Of a DNA stretch of 64,000 bases, positions 15,736-24,783 are shown in pieces (the stretch's first letter is position 1; every line of letters starts with the position of its first letter). The notes under the pieces are model-generated. The model worked only from the letters and a program-made list of their open reading frames with translations. It made no database searches and had not been told where the DNA came from. The position numbers and the translations under genes are program-made. The DNA is taken from NCBI GenBank assembly GCA_027306785.1, contig DAHUZB010000024.1, positions 1-64,000 of the forward strand, in the 5' to 3' direction. This DNA is from Vulcanimicrobiota bacterium (GTDB lineage Bacteria > Vulcanimicrobiota > Vulcanimicrobiia > Vulcanimicrobiales > Vulcanimicrobiaceae).

Positions 15736-16950
15736 ATGAGCACGCCCATCCACGACAACGATATCGTCATCATCGCCGGCGCCCGCACGCCCTTCGGCAA
15801 CTTCGGCGGCGCCCTGGCCGATCTCACCGCCACCGACCTCGGGGTCGCGGCCTCCGAGGCCGCCATCGCCCGGAGCGGCGTCCCCAAGGAGCGCTTCGAC
15901 GAAGTGGTCTTCGGCAACGTGATCCAGTCGAGCGCCGATGCCATCTACCTCGCGCGCCACATCGGCTTGCGCGCCGGACTCCCGGTCGGCGTTCCGGCCC
16001 TCACCGTCAACCGGCTCTGCGGCTCGGGTCTGCAGGCGATCTTGAGCGCGGCGCAGTCGCTCGCGCTCGGCACGGCAACCTACGCGCTCGCCGGCGGCGC
16101 CGAGAACATGAGTCAATCGCCGCACGTCGTGCGCGGTGCGCGCAAGGGCTTCCACCTGGGCGCGAACGTGCAGTTCGAAGACTCGCTCTGGTCGGCACTC
16201 ACCGATTCGTACAGCAAGACCGCGATGGCCGTCACCGCCGAGAATCTCGCGAAGAAGTACGGCGTCTCGCGCGAGGAGTGCGACGAGTTCGCGCTGCAGA
16301 GCCAGGAGCGCGCGCTCGAGTCGCAGCGCAGCGGCTACTTCGCCGACGAGATCGTACCGGTGAAGGTGCCGGGGCCGAAGGGAACCGAGACGGTCGTCGA
16401 TACCGATGAGGGCCCGCGCGCCGGACTCTCGCTCGAGAAACTCGGCAAGCTGCCCGCGCGCTTCGTGAAAGACGGCGTGGTGACGCCCGGCAACGCGAGC
16501 GGTATCACCGACGGCGCGGCCGCGGTCGTGCTCACCACGGTGAAACAGGCGAGGGCCGACGGCCTTACCTGGATCGGCCGCCTGCTCGGCGCGAGCGCGG
16601 TCGGTGTCGATCCGGAGATCATGGGCATCGGCCCCGCGGTCGCCATTCCCAAGGCGCTCGAGCGCGCGGGCGTGCGCGCGAAAGATCTCGCGGTCATGGA
16701 GATCAACGAGGCGTTCGCGCCCCAGGTGCTCGCCTGCATCAAGGACATGCAGCAGGCCCATGCGGCCGACGGCGTGCGTCTGAATCCGCACGGCGGCGCG
16801 ATCTCGCTCGGTCACCCGCTCGGAGCCTCGGGCGCGCGCATCGCGCTCACGACGCTCAACGATCTGCGTCACCTGGGCGGCGGCATCGGCGTCGCCTCGG
16901 CGTGCATCGGCGGCGGCCAAGGCATCGCGGCCGTCTTCGCGGCGGAGTAG
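15736..16950 (+). CDS. Acetyl-CoA acetyltransferase (thiolase)
   Basis: A thiolase of 404 aa that condenses or cleaves acyl-CoA. The nucleophile Cys95 is in NRLCGSGLQA; GHPLGASGAR carries the catalytic His and CIGGGQG the second Cys. Together with the downstream 3-hydroxyacyl-CoA dehydrogenase and enoyl-CoA hydratase genes it could serve beta-oxidation, butanoate metabolism or polyhydroxyalkanoate precursor supply. The ATG at 15736 gives the standard N-terminus (VIIAGARTPFG). The next gene starts two bases after the stop. Confidence 0.93.
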   Translation: MSTPIHDNDIVIIAGARTPFGNFGGALADLTATDLGVAASEAAIARSGVPKERFDEVVFGNVIQSSADAIYLARHIGLRAGLPVGVPALTVNRLCGSGLQAILSAAQSLALGTATYALAGGAENMSQSPHVVRGARKGFHLGANVQFEDSLWSALTDSYSKTAMAVTAENLAKKYGVSREECDEFALQSQERALESQRSGYFADEIVPVKVPGPKGTETVVDTDEGPRAGLSLEKLGKLPARFVKDGVVTPGNASGITDGAAAVVLTTVKQARADGLTWIGRLLGASAVGVDPEIMGIGPAVAIPKALERAGVRAKDLAVMEINEAFAPQVLACIKDMQQAHAADGVRLNPHGGAISLGHPLGASGARIALTTLNDLRHLGGGIGVASACIGGGQGIAAVFAAE

Positions 16951-16951
16951 G

Positions 16952-17491
16952 GTGGAGCAACCCGTCCGGCGGCCGTGGCTGAGCCTCGGCCGCCTCCTCG
17001 ACCTCGCGGCGATCGCGGTGATCGCGTTCGTCGTCTGGAAGATTTTCATCGCGCCGCGCACGTTCAAGGCGCCCAACGCCTATCCGGCGCCGCGCATCGC
17101 GTACGAAAAACTCGACGGCGGCGTCTTTCACGTCGCCGACGCGCGCGGCAAGGTGCTCTTTCTCGATTTCTTCGCCTCGTGGTGCGAGCCGTGCCGCCTC
17201 GAGCTGCCGATGGTCGAACACTATGCGCGCACGCACTCGAACGTCGCGGTGGTGCCGATCGACGTCGGCGAACCGCGCACCGTCGCGGCCGCGTTCGCGC
17301 GGCACATGCATCTGCGCAACGTCGCGCTCGATCCGACGAGCAGCGCGCAGGGATTCTTTCAAATTCAAGGGTTTCCGACGATCGTGGTGATCGATCCGCG
17401 CGGCGACATTCGCGCGACGTGGTCGGGCTTCAATCCCGCGATCGATCTTGCGATGACGCACGCCGCGCGCGCGCTCGGCGGCGCGCACTGA
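16952..17491 (+). CDS. Membrane-anchored TlpA/ResA-like thioredoxin
   Basis: A protein of 179 aa beginning with GTG. One N-terminal membrane anchor (LLDLAAIAVIAFVVWKIFI, residues about 15-33) places a thioredoxin fold on the periplasmic side. The redox motif is WCEPC (Cys78, Cys81), and the cis-Pro is in GFPTIVVID. Family members reduce disulfides during cytochrome c maturation or act as general thiol reductants. A c-type cytochrome is encoded 19 kb away; there is no closer clue to the partner. Confidence 0.85.
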   Translation: MEQPVRRPWLSLGRLLDLAAIAVIAFVVWKIFIAPRTFKAPNAYPAPRIAYEKLDGGVFHVADARGKVLFLDFFASWCEPCRLELPMVEHYARTHSNVAVVPIDVGEPRTVAAAFARHMHLRNVALDPTSSAQGFFQIQGFPTIVVIDPRGDIRATWSGFNPAIDLAMTHAARALGGAH

Positions 17492-17495
17492 TCCG

Positions 17496-18758
17496 CTAAC
17501 TCTTTCCCCAAAACACGAAGATGCTCGCCGCGGCGAGCCCCATCACCGCGACCGTCGCCCATCCCCAGATGCGCGCGAGCGGCGAGCTGCGCCGGTTCCC
17601 CATCACGCGTTCGCTGCTCGCAATGCCGACGATCACGGCGAGCAGCGGCACCGCCACGATGCCGTTGATCACGGCGGACCAAAAGAGCGCGCGGATGGGA
17701 TCGACGTGCAAAAACTCCATCGTCATGCCGAGCGCGATGCCGAGCACCAGCACCGCGTAGAATCCGGGCGCACGATCGGGCCGTAGGTCGAGCCCGCGTC
17801 TCCAGTGCAGGCACTCCGCCGCGACGTAGGCGGAGGAGCCGACGAGCGCGGGAATCGCGAGCAGCCCGGTCGCCACCATGCCGAGCGTGAAGAGCAGATA
17901 GGCGAAGTGACCCGCGAGCGGTTCGAGCGCGCGCGCGGCGTCCTGCGCGCTTTGAATGTTCGTTCGCCCGTGCGCGTGCAGCGTCGCGGCGGTGGTCACC
18001 ACGATGAAGAGCGCGACGAGGTTCGAGAAGATCATGCCGAGGTTGGCGTCGAGGTGCGCGTCGGCGAGCTCATCCGCGGTCGCGCCGCGACGCGCTTCGC
18101 GGGTCACGCGCCCCATCGCGCGCTCTTCCTCCACTTCGAGCGCGGCCTGCCAGAAGAACAGGTACGGCGTGATCGTCGTTCCGAGGAGCGCCATCAGCGT
18201 GGTGAGCCAGGCCGCGTTCGGATGGATCTCGGGGACGACGAGGTGTCGCAGCACGTCGAGCCAGTTCACGTGCACGACGAAGGCGGTGATCACGTAGGCG
18301 AAGAGCGCGAGCGCGAGCCACTTCACGATCCGCGCGATCGTGCGGTACGACGACGCCATCTGCACGACCGCGAGGCCGATGCCGAAGAGCACGACCCACG
18401 TCCCCTCGGGCACGTGAAAGACCATCTGCGCCGACGCGCCCATGCCCTCGAGGTCGGCGCCCGCGTTGATCGTGTTCGCCGCGATCACGGCTGCCGCGAG
18501 CGGGTAGAGCAGCATGCCCGGCAGCACGCCGCGCATGGTGCGCGCGAGGCCGTCGCCCGTCACCATGCCGATGCGGGCGCACATGCCCTGAATCACCGCC
18601 ATCATCGGCGTCGTGAGCAGCAGCATCCAGAGCATCGAGAAGCCCGCGGATGCACCCGCGACGGAGTAGGTGGAGATGCCCGATGGGTCGTCGTCCGAGG
18701 CCCCGGCGATCAGCCCCGGACCGAGCACCCCGAACCAGCGCTTGAGGCTAAGCTTCAT
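17496..18758 (-). CDS. Nramp-related divalent metal transporter
   Basis: An integral membrane protein of 420 aa with about 11 hydrophobic segments. The TM1 region reads LGPGLIAGASDDDPSGISTYS, so the canonical metal-binding DPGN is DPSG. The TM6 region reads LGTTITPYLFFWQA, where true Nramps have a Met-containing MPHN motif. This belongs to a common but little-studied Nramp-related group, and its substrate need not be Mn or Fe. It lies 23 bp after a secreted protein gene in a minus-strand run. Confidence 0.8.
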   Translation of the reverse strand: MKLSLKRWFGVLGPGLIAGASDDDPSGISTYSVAGASAGFSMLWMLLLTTPMMAVIQGMCARIGMVTGDGLARTMRGVLPGMLLYPLAAAVIAANTINAGADLEGMGASAQMVFHVPEGTWVVLFGIGLAVVQMASSYRTIARIVKWLALALFAYVITAFVVHVNWLDVLRHLVVPEIHPNAAWLTTLMALLGTTITPYLFFWQAALEVEEERAMGRVTREARRGATADELADAHLDANLGMIFSNLVALFIVVTTAATLHAHGRTNIQSAQDAARALEPLAGHFAYLLFTLGMVATGLLAIPALVGSSAYVAAECLHWRRGLDLRPDRAPGFYAVLVLGIALGMTMEFLHVDPIRALFWSAVINGIVAVPLLAVIVGIASSERVMGNRRSSPLARIWGWATVAVMGLAAASIFVFWGKS

Positions 18759-18781
18759 ATTCGGGAACGTACCCGTTCTCG

Positions 18782-19705
18782 TTACTCTCCCTCGATCTCG
18801 CCGAAGAGTTCCGAGCCGGGCAAGAGCGTGAACGCCGGAAGCTCGAAGTGCAGGATGTTGTCGCGCAGCGTGCCGTCGATCGGCCCGATCGGCCGATCCG
18901 CGTGCGCGATCGTGAGACTATACGTGAGCGTCGAATCGAGTACGAACGGAAACCAGACGTCGATCCTCGTCCCTGCTCGTATGCGTATCGGGGACGCGCT
19001 CTCGACGCTACCGTAGAAAAAGAAGTAAGAGTTCCCATCCGGCGCGAGCCAACTCTCCGCTTCGGTCGGCGCACGCCCGGAGATGCGCGCTAGACGAGCC
19101 GTTTGCGGGGCATCATTTGCTGCAAACGCGATCCGAAGCGCGTATGCGCCGGTCTCGCTCGGTACGTGAGATGCGCGGTCGAATGGGATTGCGCTCACGA
19201 CGTAGCCGTCGCCGTGCCCCGTCACGTAGAAGGCCGACGTCGAGCGAGCCGCTCGTGCGTCCGCCGAACGCACGACGGAGATATGCACCGCGGCCGCCTG
19301 CGCGAGCGGCGCGGATACATGCACGGTGCGTTCGAGAAAACCGACCGTCGGGCCGAACGGATCGATCGGGCTCATCATGCCGCCGCAGCAGATTGCGGAG
19401 CCGTCTTTCTCGATAAAGACGTTCGCGACGAGCCACCACCGGTGTAGCCGGCGCTGCAGGCGATATATCCCCGCACCGCTTGCGTCGCTCCAGCTCGCGA
19501 GTGCGTCGTCGCCGTCTACGACGACGTCCTCGATCTTTACCGGCGTCGCGGGATCGGCGAGCATCGGGCGCTTCGTGAGGGTCGCGAGGTCGTGACGGAT
19601 CGCGCCGACCTCCTTGCCCGGCCCGGCGTCGTCCGCATACGTCACGATGGGAAAGAGCGCCAGCAACGCCAGAAGCCGGGCAGCAGCGGTTCGTGAGATG
19701 CCCAT
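18782..19705 (-). CDS. Secreted protein of unknown function
   Basis: A protein of 307 aa with an N-terminal signal-like segment (MGISRTAAARLLALLALFPIVTYAD). The mature part contains a CCGG cysteine pair and many beta-strand stretches, and ends in two segments of about 40 residues rich in Leu/Ile/Thr. I do not recognise a family. It sits between a desaturase gene (24 bp upstream) and the transporter gene, and may be co-transcribed with both. Confidence 0.55.
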   Translation of the reverse strand: MGISRTAAARLLALLALFPIVTYADDAGPGKEVGAIRHDLATLTKRPMLADPATPVKIEDVVVDGDDALASWSDASGAGIYRLQRRLHRWWLVANVFIEKDGSAICCGGMMSPIDPFGPTVGFLERTVHVSAPLAQAAAVHISVVRSADARAARSTSAFYVTGHGDGYVVSAIPFDRASHVPSETGAYALRIAFAANDAPQTARLARISGRAPTEAESWLAPDGNSYFFFYGSVESASPIRIRAGTRIDVWFPFVLDSTLTYSLTIAHADRPIGPIDGTLRDNILHFELPAFTLLPGSELFGEIEGE

Positions 19706-19729
19706 GCTCGAGCTAGCGCTCGCGGGCGT

Positions 19730-20524
19730 TCACGCGTGACGGCGCGCGCCGAGCGAGGCGTAGAACGCGCGATAGAATTGCGCGTAGCTCGCGCTCTCCA
19801 CCGCGCCTGCGGGCAGCGATGCATAGGCCTCGCGGAGCCGCGCGATCGGCAGCCGCGGCTGCCAGTGATGGATCGCGTGGTAGTTGTTGGCGTTGACGAA
19901 CCAGGTGACGACCGGATGGGCGGGCAGAACGCGCGAATTGCGCAGCGGGTCCGCGCTGCCGATGCCGGGCAGTCCGAAGTGTTCGGGCAACTCGATGTGG
20001 GTGTGGATCAACGCCGCGATCGGAAGCGGCGCCAACCAGAGCAGGAGCGGCAGCCACGAGTGCAGCGCGAGGGCGAGCGCGCATACGGCGAGCAGCGCCG
20101 CGCTCGCCGCGCGATAGCGCCGGTCGAAACGGGCGATGTGCAACGCGGCGTCGGCGAAGTGGCGCAGCATCAGTGCGTGCACGACATATTGGCGCCTGGT
20201 CGTAAGGCGTGCGTAGTCGTAGCGAAAGCCTTCGATACGCACGTCGCGATGATGCTGCATGTGCTCGCGTCGCCACCGCGTGAAGCTGACGAACATCGGG
20301 ATCGCAAGCAGGGCGCCCGCGAGCGCGTTCGCGCGCGGGCGCGGCAACGCGGTCGCGTGCAGGCACTCGTGCACGAACTCGAGATTGCGCGCGTAGACGA
20401 TGCCGAGAAGCAGAACGCCGGCGATTGCCGCCGGCGTTCCGGTCACGATGAGCGCGCATCCGGCGGACCAAAGCGCGCCTTGTTCGGCCATCCGGCGCGC
20501 GAAGCGCGCTACTTGGCCTTCCAT
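19730..20524 (-). CDS. Fatty acid desaturase family membrane protein
   Basis: A membrane protein of 264 aa with three histidine boxes for a di-iron site: HECLH, HMQHH and HAIHH (within NNYHAIHH). Hydrophobic segments surround the boxes in the usual order. It would desaturate or hydroxylate an acyl chain or a carotenoid-like lipid. The ATG at 20524 overlaps the end of the enoyl-CoA hydratase gene by 16 bp; the longer frame upstream only mirrors that gene. Substrate and position of action are unknown. Confidence 0.82.
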   Translation of the reverse strand: MEGQVARFARRMAEQGALWSAGCALIVTGTPAAIAGVLLLGIVYARNLEFVHECLHATALPRPRANALAGALLAIPMFVSFTRWRREHMQHHRDVRIEGFRYDYARLTTRRQYVVHALMLRHFADAALHIARFDRRYRAASAALLAVCALALALHSWLPLLLWLAPLPIAALIHTHIELPEHFGLPGIGSADPLRNSRVLPAHPVVTWFVNANNYHAIHHWQPRLPIARLREAYASLPAGAVESASYAQFYRAFYASLGARRHA

Positions 20525-21303
20525 GCGGGTTTGCGCTTTTCGAGAAACGCACCCGTGCCTTCGCGAAAGTCCTCGGTGTCGACCAGCGTGCCGAACTCGA
20601 GTGCCTCGAGTTCGAGCGCGTCGTCGATCGAGAGGTGCGCGCCGCCGTTGACCGCACGCTTGCAGGCCGCGATCGCGAGCGGTGCTTTCTGCGCGATCAG
20701 GGTTGCGACGCGCTTGGCCTCGGTCATGAGTTCGGGGAGCGGCACGACCTTCTCCACGAGCCCGATCCGCAGCGCTTCGTTCGCGCCGATCATCTCGCCG
20801 GTCAGGCAGAGATACATCGCCATCCCTTTGCCGACCAGACGCGTGGTGCGCTGCGAGCCGCCGTAGCCCGGAATCAGGCCGAGGTTCACCTCGGGCTGCC
20901 CGAACTTCGCGTTCTCGCTCGCGATGCGAATATCGCCCGCCATCGCGAGTTCGCAGCCGCCGCCGAGGGCGAAGCCGTTGACCGCCATGATGACCGGCGT
21001 GCGCATGCGCTCGATTTGACGCGTGATCGCCTGGCCGCGGCGAGCTTGATCGGCGCCCGCGACCGCGTTTTCGAGCGCATTGAGCTCGCCGATGTCGGCG
21101 CCCGCGGCGAACGCTTTCTCGCCCGCTCCGGTCACGATCACCGCGCGCACCTCGGCATCGCGTTCGAAGCCGCCGAGCGCGCACGAGACCTCCGCGAGCA
21201 GCGCGCTATTGAGGGCGTTGAGCACGTTCGGACGGTTGAGCGTGATGATGCCGATCGCGCCGTCGCGTTCGACCGTGATGTGCTGCATCGTCGACTCATG
21301 CAT
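20509..21303 (-). CDS. Enoyl-CoA hydratase/isomerase (crotonase family)
   Basis: A crotonase-fold protein of 264 aa. AFAAGADIGEL and NGFALGGGCELAMAGDIRIAS form the oxyanion hole, and QPEVNLGLIPGYGGSQRTTR carries the region of the catalytic glutamates (both glutamates of true hydratases appear present). It hydrates trans-2-enoyl-CoA to 3-hydroxyacyl-CoA. It overlaps the dehydrogenase gene upstream by 8 bp. An internal ATG at 21288 is an alternative start. Confidence 0.9.
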   Translation of the reverse strand: MHESTMQHITVERDGAIGIITLNRPNVLNALNSALLAEVSCALGGFERDAEVRAVIVTGAGEKAFAAGADIGELNALENAVAGADQARRGQAITRQIERMRTPVIMAVNGFALGGGCELAMAGDIRIASENAKFGQPEVNLGLIPGYGGSQRTTRLVGKGMAMYLCLTGEMIGANEALRIGLVEKVVPLPELMTEAKRVATLIAQKAPLAIAACKRAVNGGAHLSIDDALELEALEFGTLVDTEDFREGTGAFLEKRKPAWKAK

Positions 21304-22150
21304 AGTCGTAGAAACCCTTGCCGCTCTTGCGGCCGTAGCGCCCCGCGAGCACCATGCGCTTGAGGAGCGGCGGTGCGGCCATGATCGGATCCTTGAACTC
21401 GTCGAACATGATTTCGGCGATGTAATACGTCGTGTCGAGGCCGACGAAATCGAGCAGCTCGAACGGGCCCATCGGATAGCCGCAGCCGAGCTTCATGCCT
21501 TTGTCGATATCTTCTTTGCTCGCGAGGCCGCCCTCGAGGCAGCGAATCGCATAGAGCAGGTAGGGGATCAGCAGTCGGTTGACCACGAAGCCCGGCGTGT
21601 CTTGCGCGAGGATCGGCTCCTTGCCGAGCTTGGTCGCAAACGCGAAGAGCGCGTCGATCACGTCCTGCGTGGTCGCGATCGTCTTGACGACTTCGACCAG
21701 CTTCATGATCGGCACGGGATTGAAGAAGTGCAGGCCCGCGACGCGATTGGGACGCTTGGTCTTCGCGGCGAGCTCGATCACGCAGAGGCTCGAGGTGTTC
21801 GTGCAGATGATCGCGTGCGGTGCGAGCAGCTCGTCGAGCTGTTGGAAGAGCTTGGTCTTGATCTCGACGTTCTCGACGATCGCCTCGATGATGAGGTCGC
21901 ACGCTTTCATCTCTGCGACGTTCGTCGTGGTGGTGATGCGCGCGAGCGTCGCGTCACGCTCGGCTTGGGGCAATTTGCCCTTCTCGACGAACTTGTCGAG
22001 CGATTTTGTGATGGTCGCGAGCCCCCGCTTCAGGGGTTCCTCGGCAACCTCCATCAGGACCACGTTGAAGCCCGCGGCGGCGCAGGTCTGCGCGATGCCG
22101 TTGCCCATCAAGCCGGCGCCGCAGACGCCTACCGTTCGGATCTCGGACAC
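21296..22150 (-). CDS. 3-hydroxybutyryl-CoA dehydrogenase
   Basis: A dehydrogenase of 284 aa, the usual size for this family. The NAD-binding Rossmann motif is GVCGAGLMGNGIA at the N-terminus. Catalytic residues lie in GLHFFNPVPIMKLVEVV and the C-terminal helical domain is complete (GYPMGPFELLDFVGLD, ending GRKSGKGFYDY). It interconverts 3-hydroxyacyl-CoA and 3-oxoacyl-CoA. The start is GTG at 22150 with a GGGAG upstream. It heads a minus-strand run with hydratase, desaturase, secreted protein and transporter genes. Confidence 0.92.
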   Translation of the reverse strand: MSEIRTVGVCGAGLMGNGIAQTCAAAGFNVVLMEVAEEPLKRGLATITKSLDKFVEKGKLPQAERDATLARITTTTNVAEMKACDLIIEAIVENVEIKTKLFQQLDELLAPHAIICTNTSSLCVIELAAKTKRPNRVAGLHFFNPVPIMKLVEVVKTIATTQDVIDALFAFATKLGKEPILAQDTPGFVVNRLLIPYLLYAIRCLEGGLASKEDIDKGMKLGCGYPMGPFELLDFVGLDTTYYIAEIMFDEFKDPIMAAPPLLKRMVLAGRYGRKSGKGFYDYA

Positions 22151-22205
22151 GAAATTCTCCCTGTTTCCTTATGGTTTGATAAAGAGCGCAGGTGCTTTCT
22201 CTGCA

Positions 22206-22234
22206 TTGCGGTAGACTCACCTTTGCCCTATACT
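22206..22234 (+). promoter_or_regulatory. Sigma-70-type promoter of phoU
   Basis: The -35 TTGCGG (22206-22211) and -10 TATACT (22229-22234) are exactly 17 bp apart. The predicted start (near 22241) gives a leader of about 37 nt with AGGAGG just upstream of the phoU GTG. The opposite-strand dehydrogenase gene starts 56 bp away, so the region is a divergent control region. Confidence 0.65.
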
Positions 22235-22277
22235 TAGCAGGTTTTATCGCAGGTTCGACCAGGAGGAGTTCGGCAAG

Positions 22278-22913
22278 GTGCGCACCGCCTACCATGAGGC
22301 GCTCGAAGCCACACGATTGGACGTCGTTCGTCTCGGCGCCCTCTGCGGCGACGCGATTCGCGTGGCCGTCGAGTCGCTCGACCGCCGTGACGCCACCGCC
22401 GCCGCGCGCGTGGTCGCCGGGGACGACGTGATCGACGATCTCCGCCGCCGGATCGAATCGCACTGCATCGAGCTGATCTGGCGTCAGCAGCCGGTCGCGG
22501 GCGAGCTGCGCGAGATCGCGGCGATGCTCGAGATCGCGACCGACCTCGAACGCATCGGCGACTACGCGGTCGACATCGCGAAGAACGCGATCAAACTCGC
22601 CGATCAGGCGCTGCGCCCGCAGAAGGTGGAGATCGATCGCATCGCGAGCGTGGCCCACGGCATGCTGCTCGACGCGATGCGCGCCTACACCGAACGCGAC
22701 GAAAAGCTCGCGACCGACGTGATCGAGCGCGACGACGAGGTCGACAAGCTCTACAAGCGCAGCATCAAGCTGCTGCAGGAGGAGATGCAGGCCGATCCCG
22801 AGCTGGTGCGCTCCGGCACGCGCTACCTCTTCGTGCTCGCCTCCCTCGAACGCGTCGGCGACCGCGCGAACAACATCGCCTGGCACACCAAGGAGATGAT
22901 CGGCGCCGAGTGA
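22278..22913 (+). CDS. phoU: PhoU-family phosphate signalling protein
   Basis: An all-helical protein of 211 aa with the two PhoU repeats, each with a metal-binding E/DxxxD-like motif: DLERIGDYAVDIAKN (residues about 92-106) and SLERVGDRANNIAWH (about 190-204). PhoU links the Pst phosphate transporter to the PhoR sensor kinase. No pst or phoR genes are in the window. The start is GTG with AGGAGG upstream and its own promoter. Confidence 0.92.
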   Translation: MRTAYHEALEATRLDVVRLGALCGDAIRVAVESLDRRDATAAARVVAGDDVIDDLRRRIESHCIELIWRQQPVAGELREIAAMLEIATDLERIGDYAVDIAKNAIKLADQALRPQKVEIDRIASVAHGMLLDAMRAYTERDEKLATDVIERDDEVDKLYKRSIKLLQEEMQADPELVRSGTRYLFVLASLERVGDRANNIAWHTKEMIGAE

Positions 22914-24079
22914 CGGCGGAGATCTCCGGCGATACGCCGCTCCCGCGCGCGGAGTTCGCGGTTACCGAACGCTATACGTATCTCAACCACGCCGCCGTCG
23001 GCGTGTTGCCGCGCAGCACGCAGCACGCGCTCGATGCATTCATCGCCGCGCACGCGACCGGCGGCGTGATGGGCGTCTTTCCCTACGAGGCGAAGATGCC
23101 GGAGTACCGCGAGCGCATCGGGCGTTTTCTCGGCGCGAGCGGCGCGGAGATCGCGGTGCTGCGCAACACGAGCGACGGCGCGAACGCGATCGCCCTCGGC
23201 CTGGACTGGCAGCCCGGCGACGAGGTGATCCTCGCCGACAACGAGTTTCCCGCCAACGCGATTCCGTGGCTCGCCCTGCGCGCCCGCGGCGTGCACGTGC
23301 GGCTCGTGCGCAGCGATCGCGAACGCTTGACGCCCGCGGTGCTGCGCGCGCAGATGACGCCGCGCACGCGCGTCGTCGCCGTCTCGTGGGTGAGTTTCGC
23401 CGACGGCTACCGCCACGATCTCGCCGCGCTCGCGGAGATCGCGCACGCGGGCGACGCGCTCTTCTGCGTCGATGCGATCCAAGGGCTCGGCGCCTTTCCG
23501 CTCGACGTGCGCGCGCTCGGGATCGACGCGCTCTACGGCGGCGGGGCGAAGTGGATGCTCGCGCTCCAAGGCGTCGGCTTTCTCTACGTCCGCGAAGCGC
23601 TGATCGAACGTTTGGGCGTCGGCGCGCCCGGCTGGCGCTCCATGCACGACGTGTGGGCCTTTCTCGACTACGAGCAGCCCTATGCGAGCGATGCCACCCG
23701 CTTCGAGGGCGGGACGGCAAATTTCATCGGCGCGCTCTCGCTCGCGAGTTCGATCGAGCTGCTGGAGCGCGCGGGAACGGCGCGCATCGCCGAGCACGTG
23801 CTGATGCTGACCGATCGCCTGGTCGATGGGCTGCTCCGCGCGGGCGCGGAGCTCCACACCCTGCGGGGCCCGGGCATCTCGTCGGGCATCGTCACCTTCT
23901 CGATGCCGGGCTGTGAGAGCATCGCGCTCGGGAAGGCGCTCCAGCAGGCCGATGGGATCGTCACCACCTGGCGAGCGAGCGGGATTCGGGTCGCGCCTCA
24001 CGGATACACCACGACCGAGGAGATCGACCATCTGGTCGACGCGTTGCCGCGCCATGCGCGCGCGCTGCGCGCCTCCTAG
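22910..24079 (+). CDS. Class V aminotransferase / cysteine desulfurase-like PLP enzyme
   Basis: A PLP-dependent protein of 389 aa. YLNHAAVGVLP is the N-terminal substrate block, FCVDAIQGLGAFPLDVRALGIDALYGGGAKWML contains the cofactor-binding Asp and the Schiff-base Lys of GGAKW, and the C-terminal small domain ends RVAPHGYTTTEEIDHLVDAL. Family members include cysteine desulfurases, kynureninases and isopenicillin N epimerase-like enzymes. No convincing catalytic cysteine loop is seen, so a true desulfurase is doubtful. The GTG start overlaps the phoU stop by GTGA. Confidence 0.82.
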   Translation: MTAEISGDTPLPRAEFAVTERYTYLNHAAVGVLPRSTQHALDAFIAAHATGGVMGVFPYEAKMPEYRERIGRFLGASGAEIAVLRNTSDGANAIALGLDWQPGDEVILADNEFPANAIPWLALRARGVHVRLVRSDRERLTPAVLRAQMTPRTRVVAVSWVSFADGYRHDLAALAEIAHAGDALFCVDAIQGLGAFPLDVRALGIDALYGGGAKWMLALQGVGFLYVREALIERLGVGAPGWRSMHDVWAFLDYEQPYASDATRFEGGTANFIGALSLASSIELLERAGTARIAEHVLMLTDRLVDGLLRAGAELHTLRGPGISSGIVTFSMPGCESIALGKALQQADGIVTTWRASGIRVAPHGYTTTEEIDHLVDALPRHARALRAS

Positions 24080-24108
24080 CCTTCGCGACGAAAGGGAGAG
24101 ACCCGTAC

Positions 24109-24774
24109 ATGCTGACCGCACTCGTGCTCGCCGGAGCACTGGCCGCCGCGCCGCCTCCGGCGCTCGCGCCGGGCACCTACACCTACACGGCGAGTTTCGG
24201 CGGCCAGCGCCTGGGCACGTCGACGATCACGGTCAAGGCGGACGGCGGCGGCACCGAGATCGACGAGCACGTGAGCGGATCGTATCAGGGCAGCCCGGCC
24301 ACCGGCTCCGCGATGCTGCTGCTCGCACCCGATCTCTCGCCCTCCAGCTACCGCGCGAGCGGCGACATGGGCGGCGTGCCGGTCCAGGCGTCCGCCACGA
24401 TCGCGAACGGCACGGCGACGATCGTGAACTCGGCGGGCAAGACGAACGTTCCGCTCAGCGCGAACGCCGCGCACTTCGTGGTGGTCGATCTCGACTCGTT
24501 CGTCGGTTTCATGCCGCTCGCCGCGCAGATGCAGGCGTGGAGCGATCGTCCGGTGACGGTGGTGGTACCGTCGTTCGGGAAGTCGCTCGCCGCCGCGCCG
24601 CAGACCGCGACGCCGTCGCAGCGTCCGGCGGGCGTTCCCGCTCGCGACGCCGCGATCTCGTTCGACGGCGAGGCGCCGTTCACGATCTGGTACGATCCCG
24701 CCACGTTCATCCCGGACGAGATCGACACCGCGCAGGGCATCACGATCGTGCGCAGCGCCGCCGCGAGGTCGTAG
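24109..24774 (+). CDS. Secreted protein of unknown function
   Basis: A protein of 221 aa with an N-terminal hydrophobic signal (MLTALVLAGALAAAPPPALA), preceded by a GGGAG. The mature part begins GTYTYTASFGGQRLGTSTITV and is beta-rich, ending with FTIWYDPATFIPDEIDT. The pattern resembles secreted domains of unknown function that report on lipid-like or sugar-like binding, but I cannot assign a family. It lies downstream of the class V aminotransferase and converges with the ATP-grasp-like gene. Confidence 0.6.
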   Translation: MLTALVLAGALAAAPPPALAPGTYTYTASFGGQRLGTSTITVKADGGGTEIDEHVSGSYQGSPATGSAMLLLAPDLSPSSYRASGDMGGVPVQASATIANGTATIVNSAGKTNVPLSANAAHFVVVDLDSFVGFMPLAAQMQAWSDRPVTVVVPSFGKSLAAAPQTATPSQRPAGVPARDAAISFDGEAPFTIWYDPATFIPDEIDTAQGITIVRSAAARS

Positions 24775-24783
24775 CCCGACGAG

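Noticed and set aside
22910-24079. Assignment as cysteine desulfurase (SufS/IscS)
   Set aside because: The class V fold is clear, but the catalytic cysteine loop and Suf/Isc neighbours are missing.
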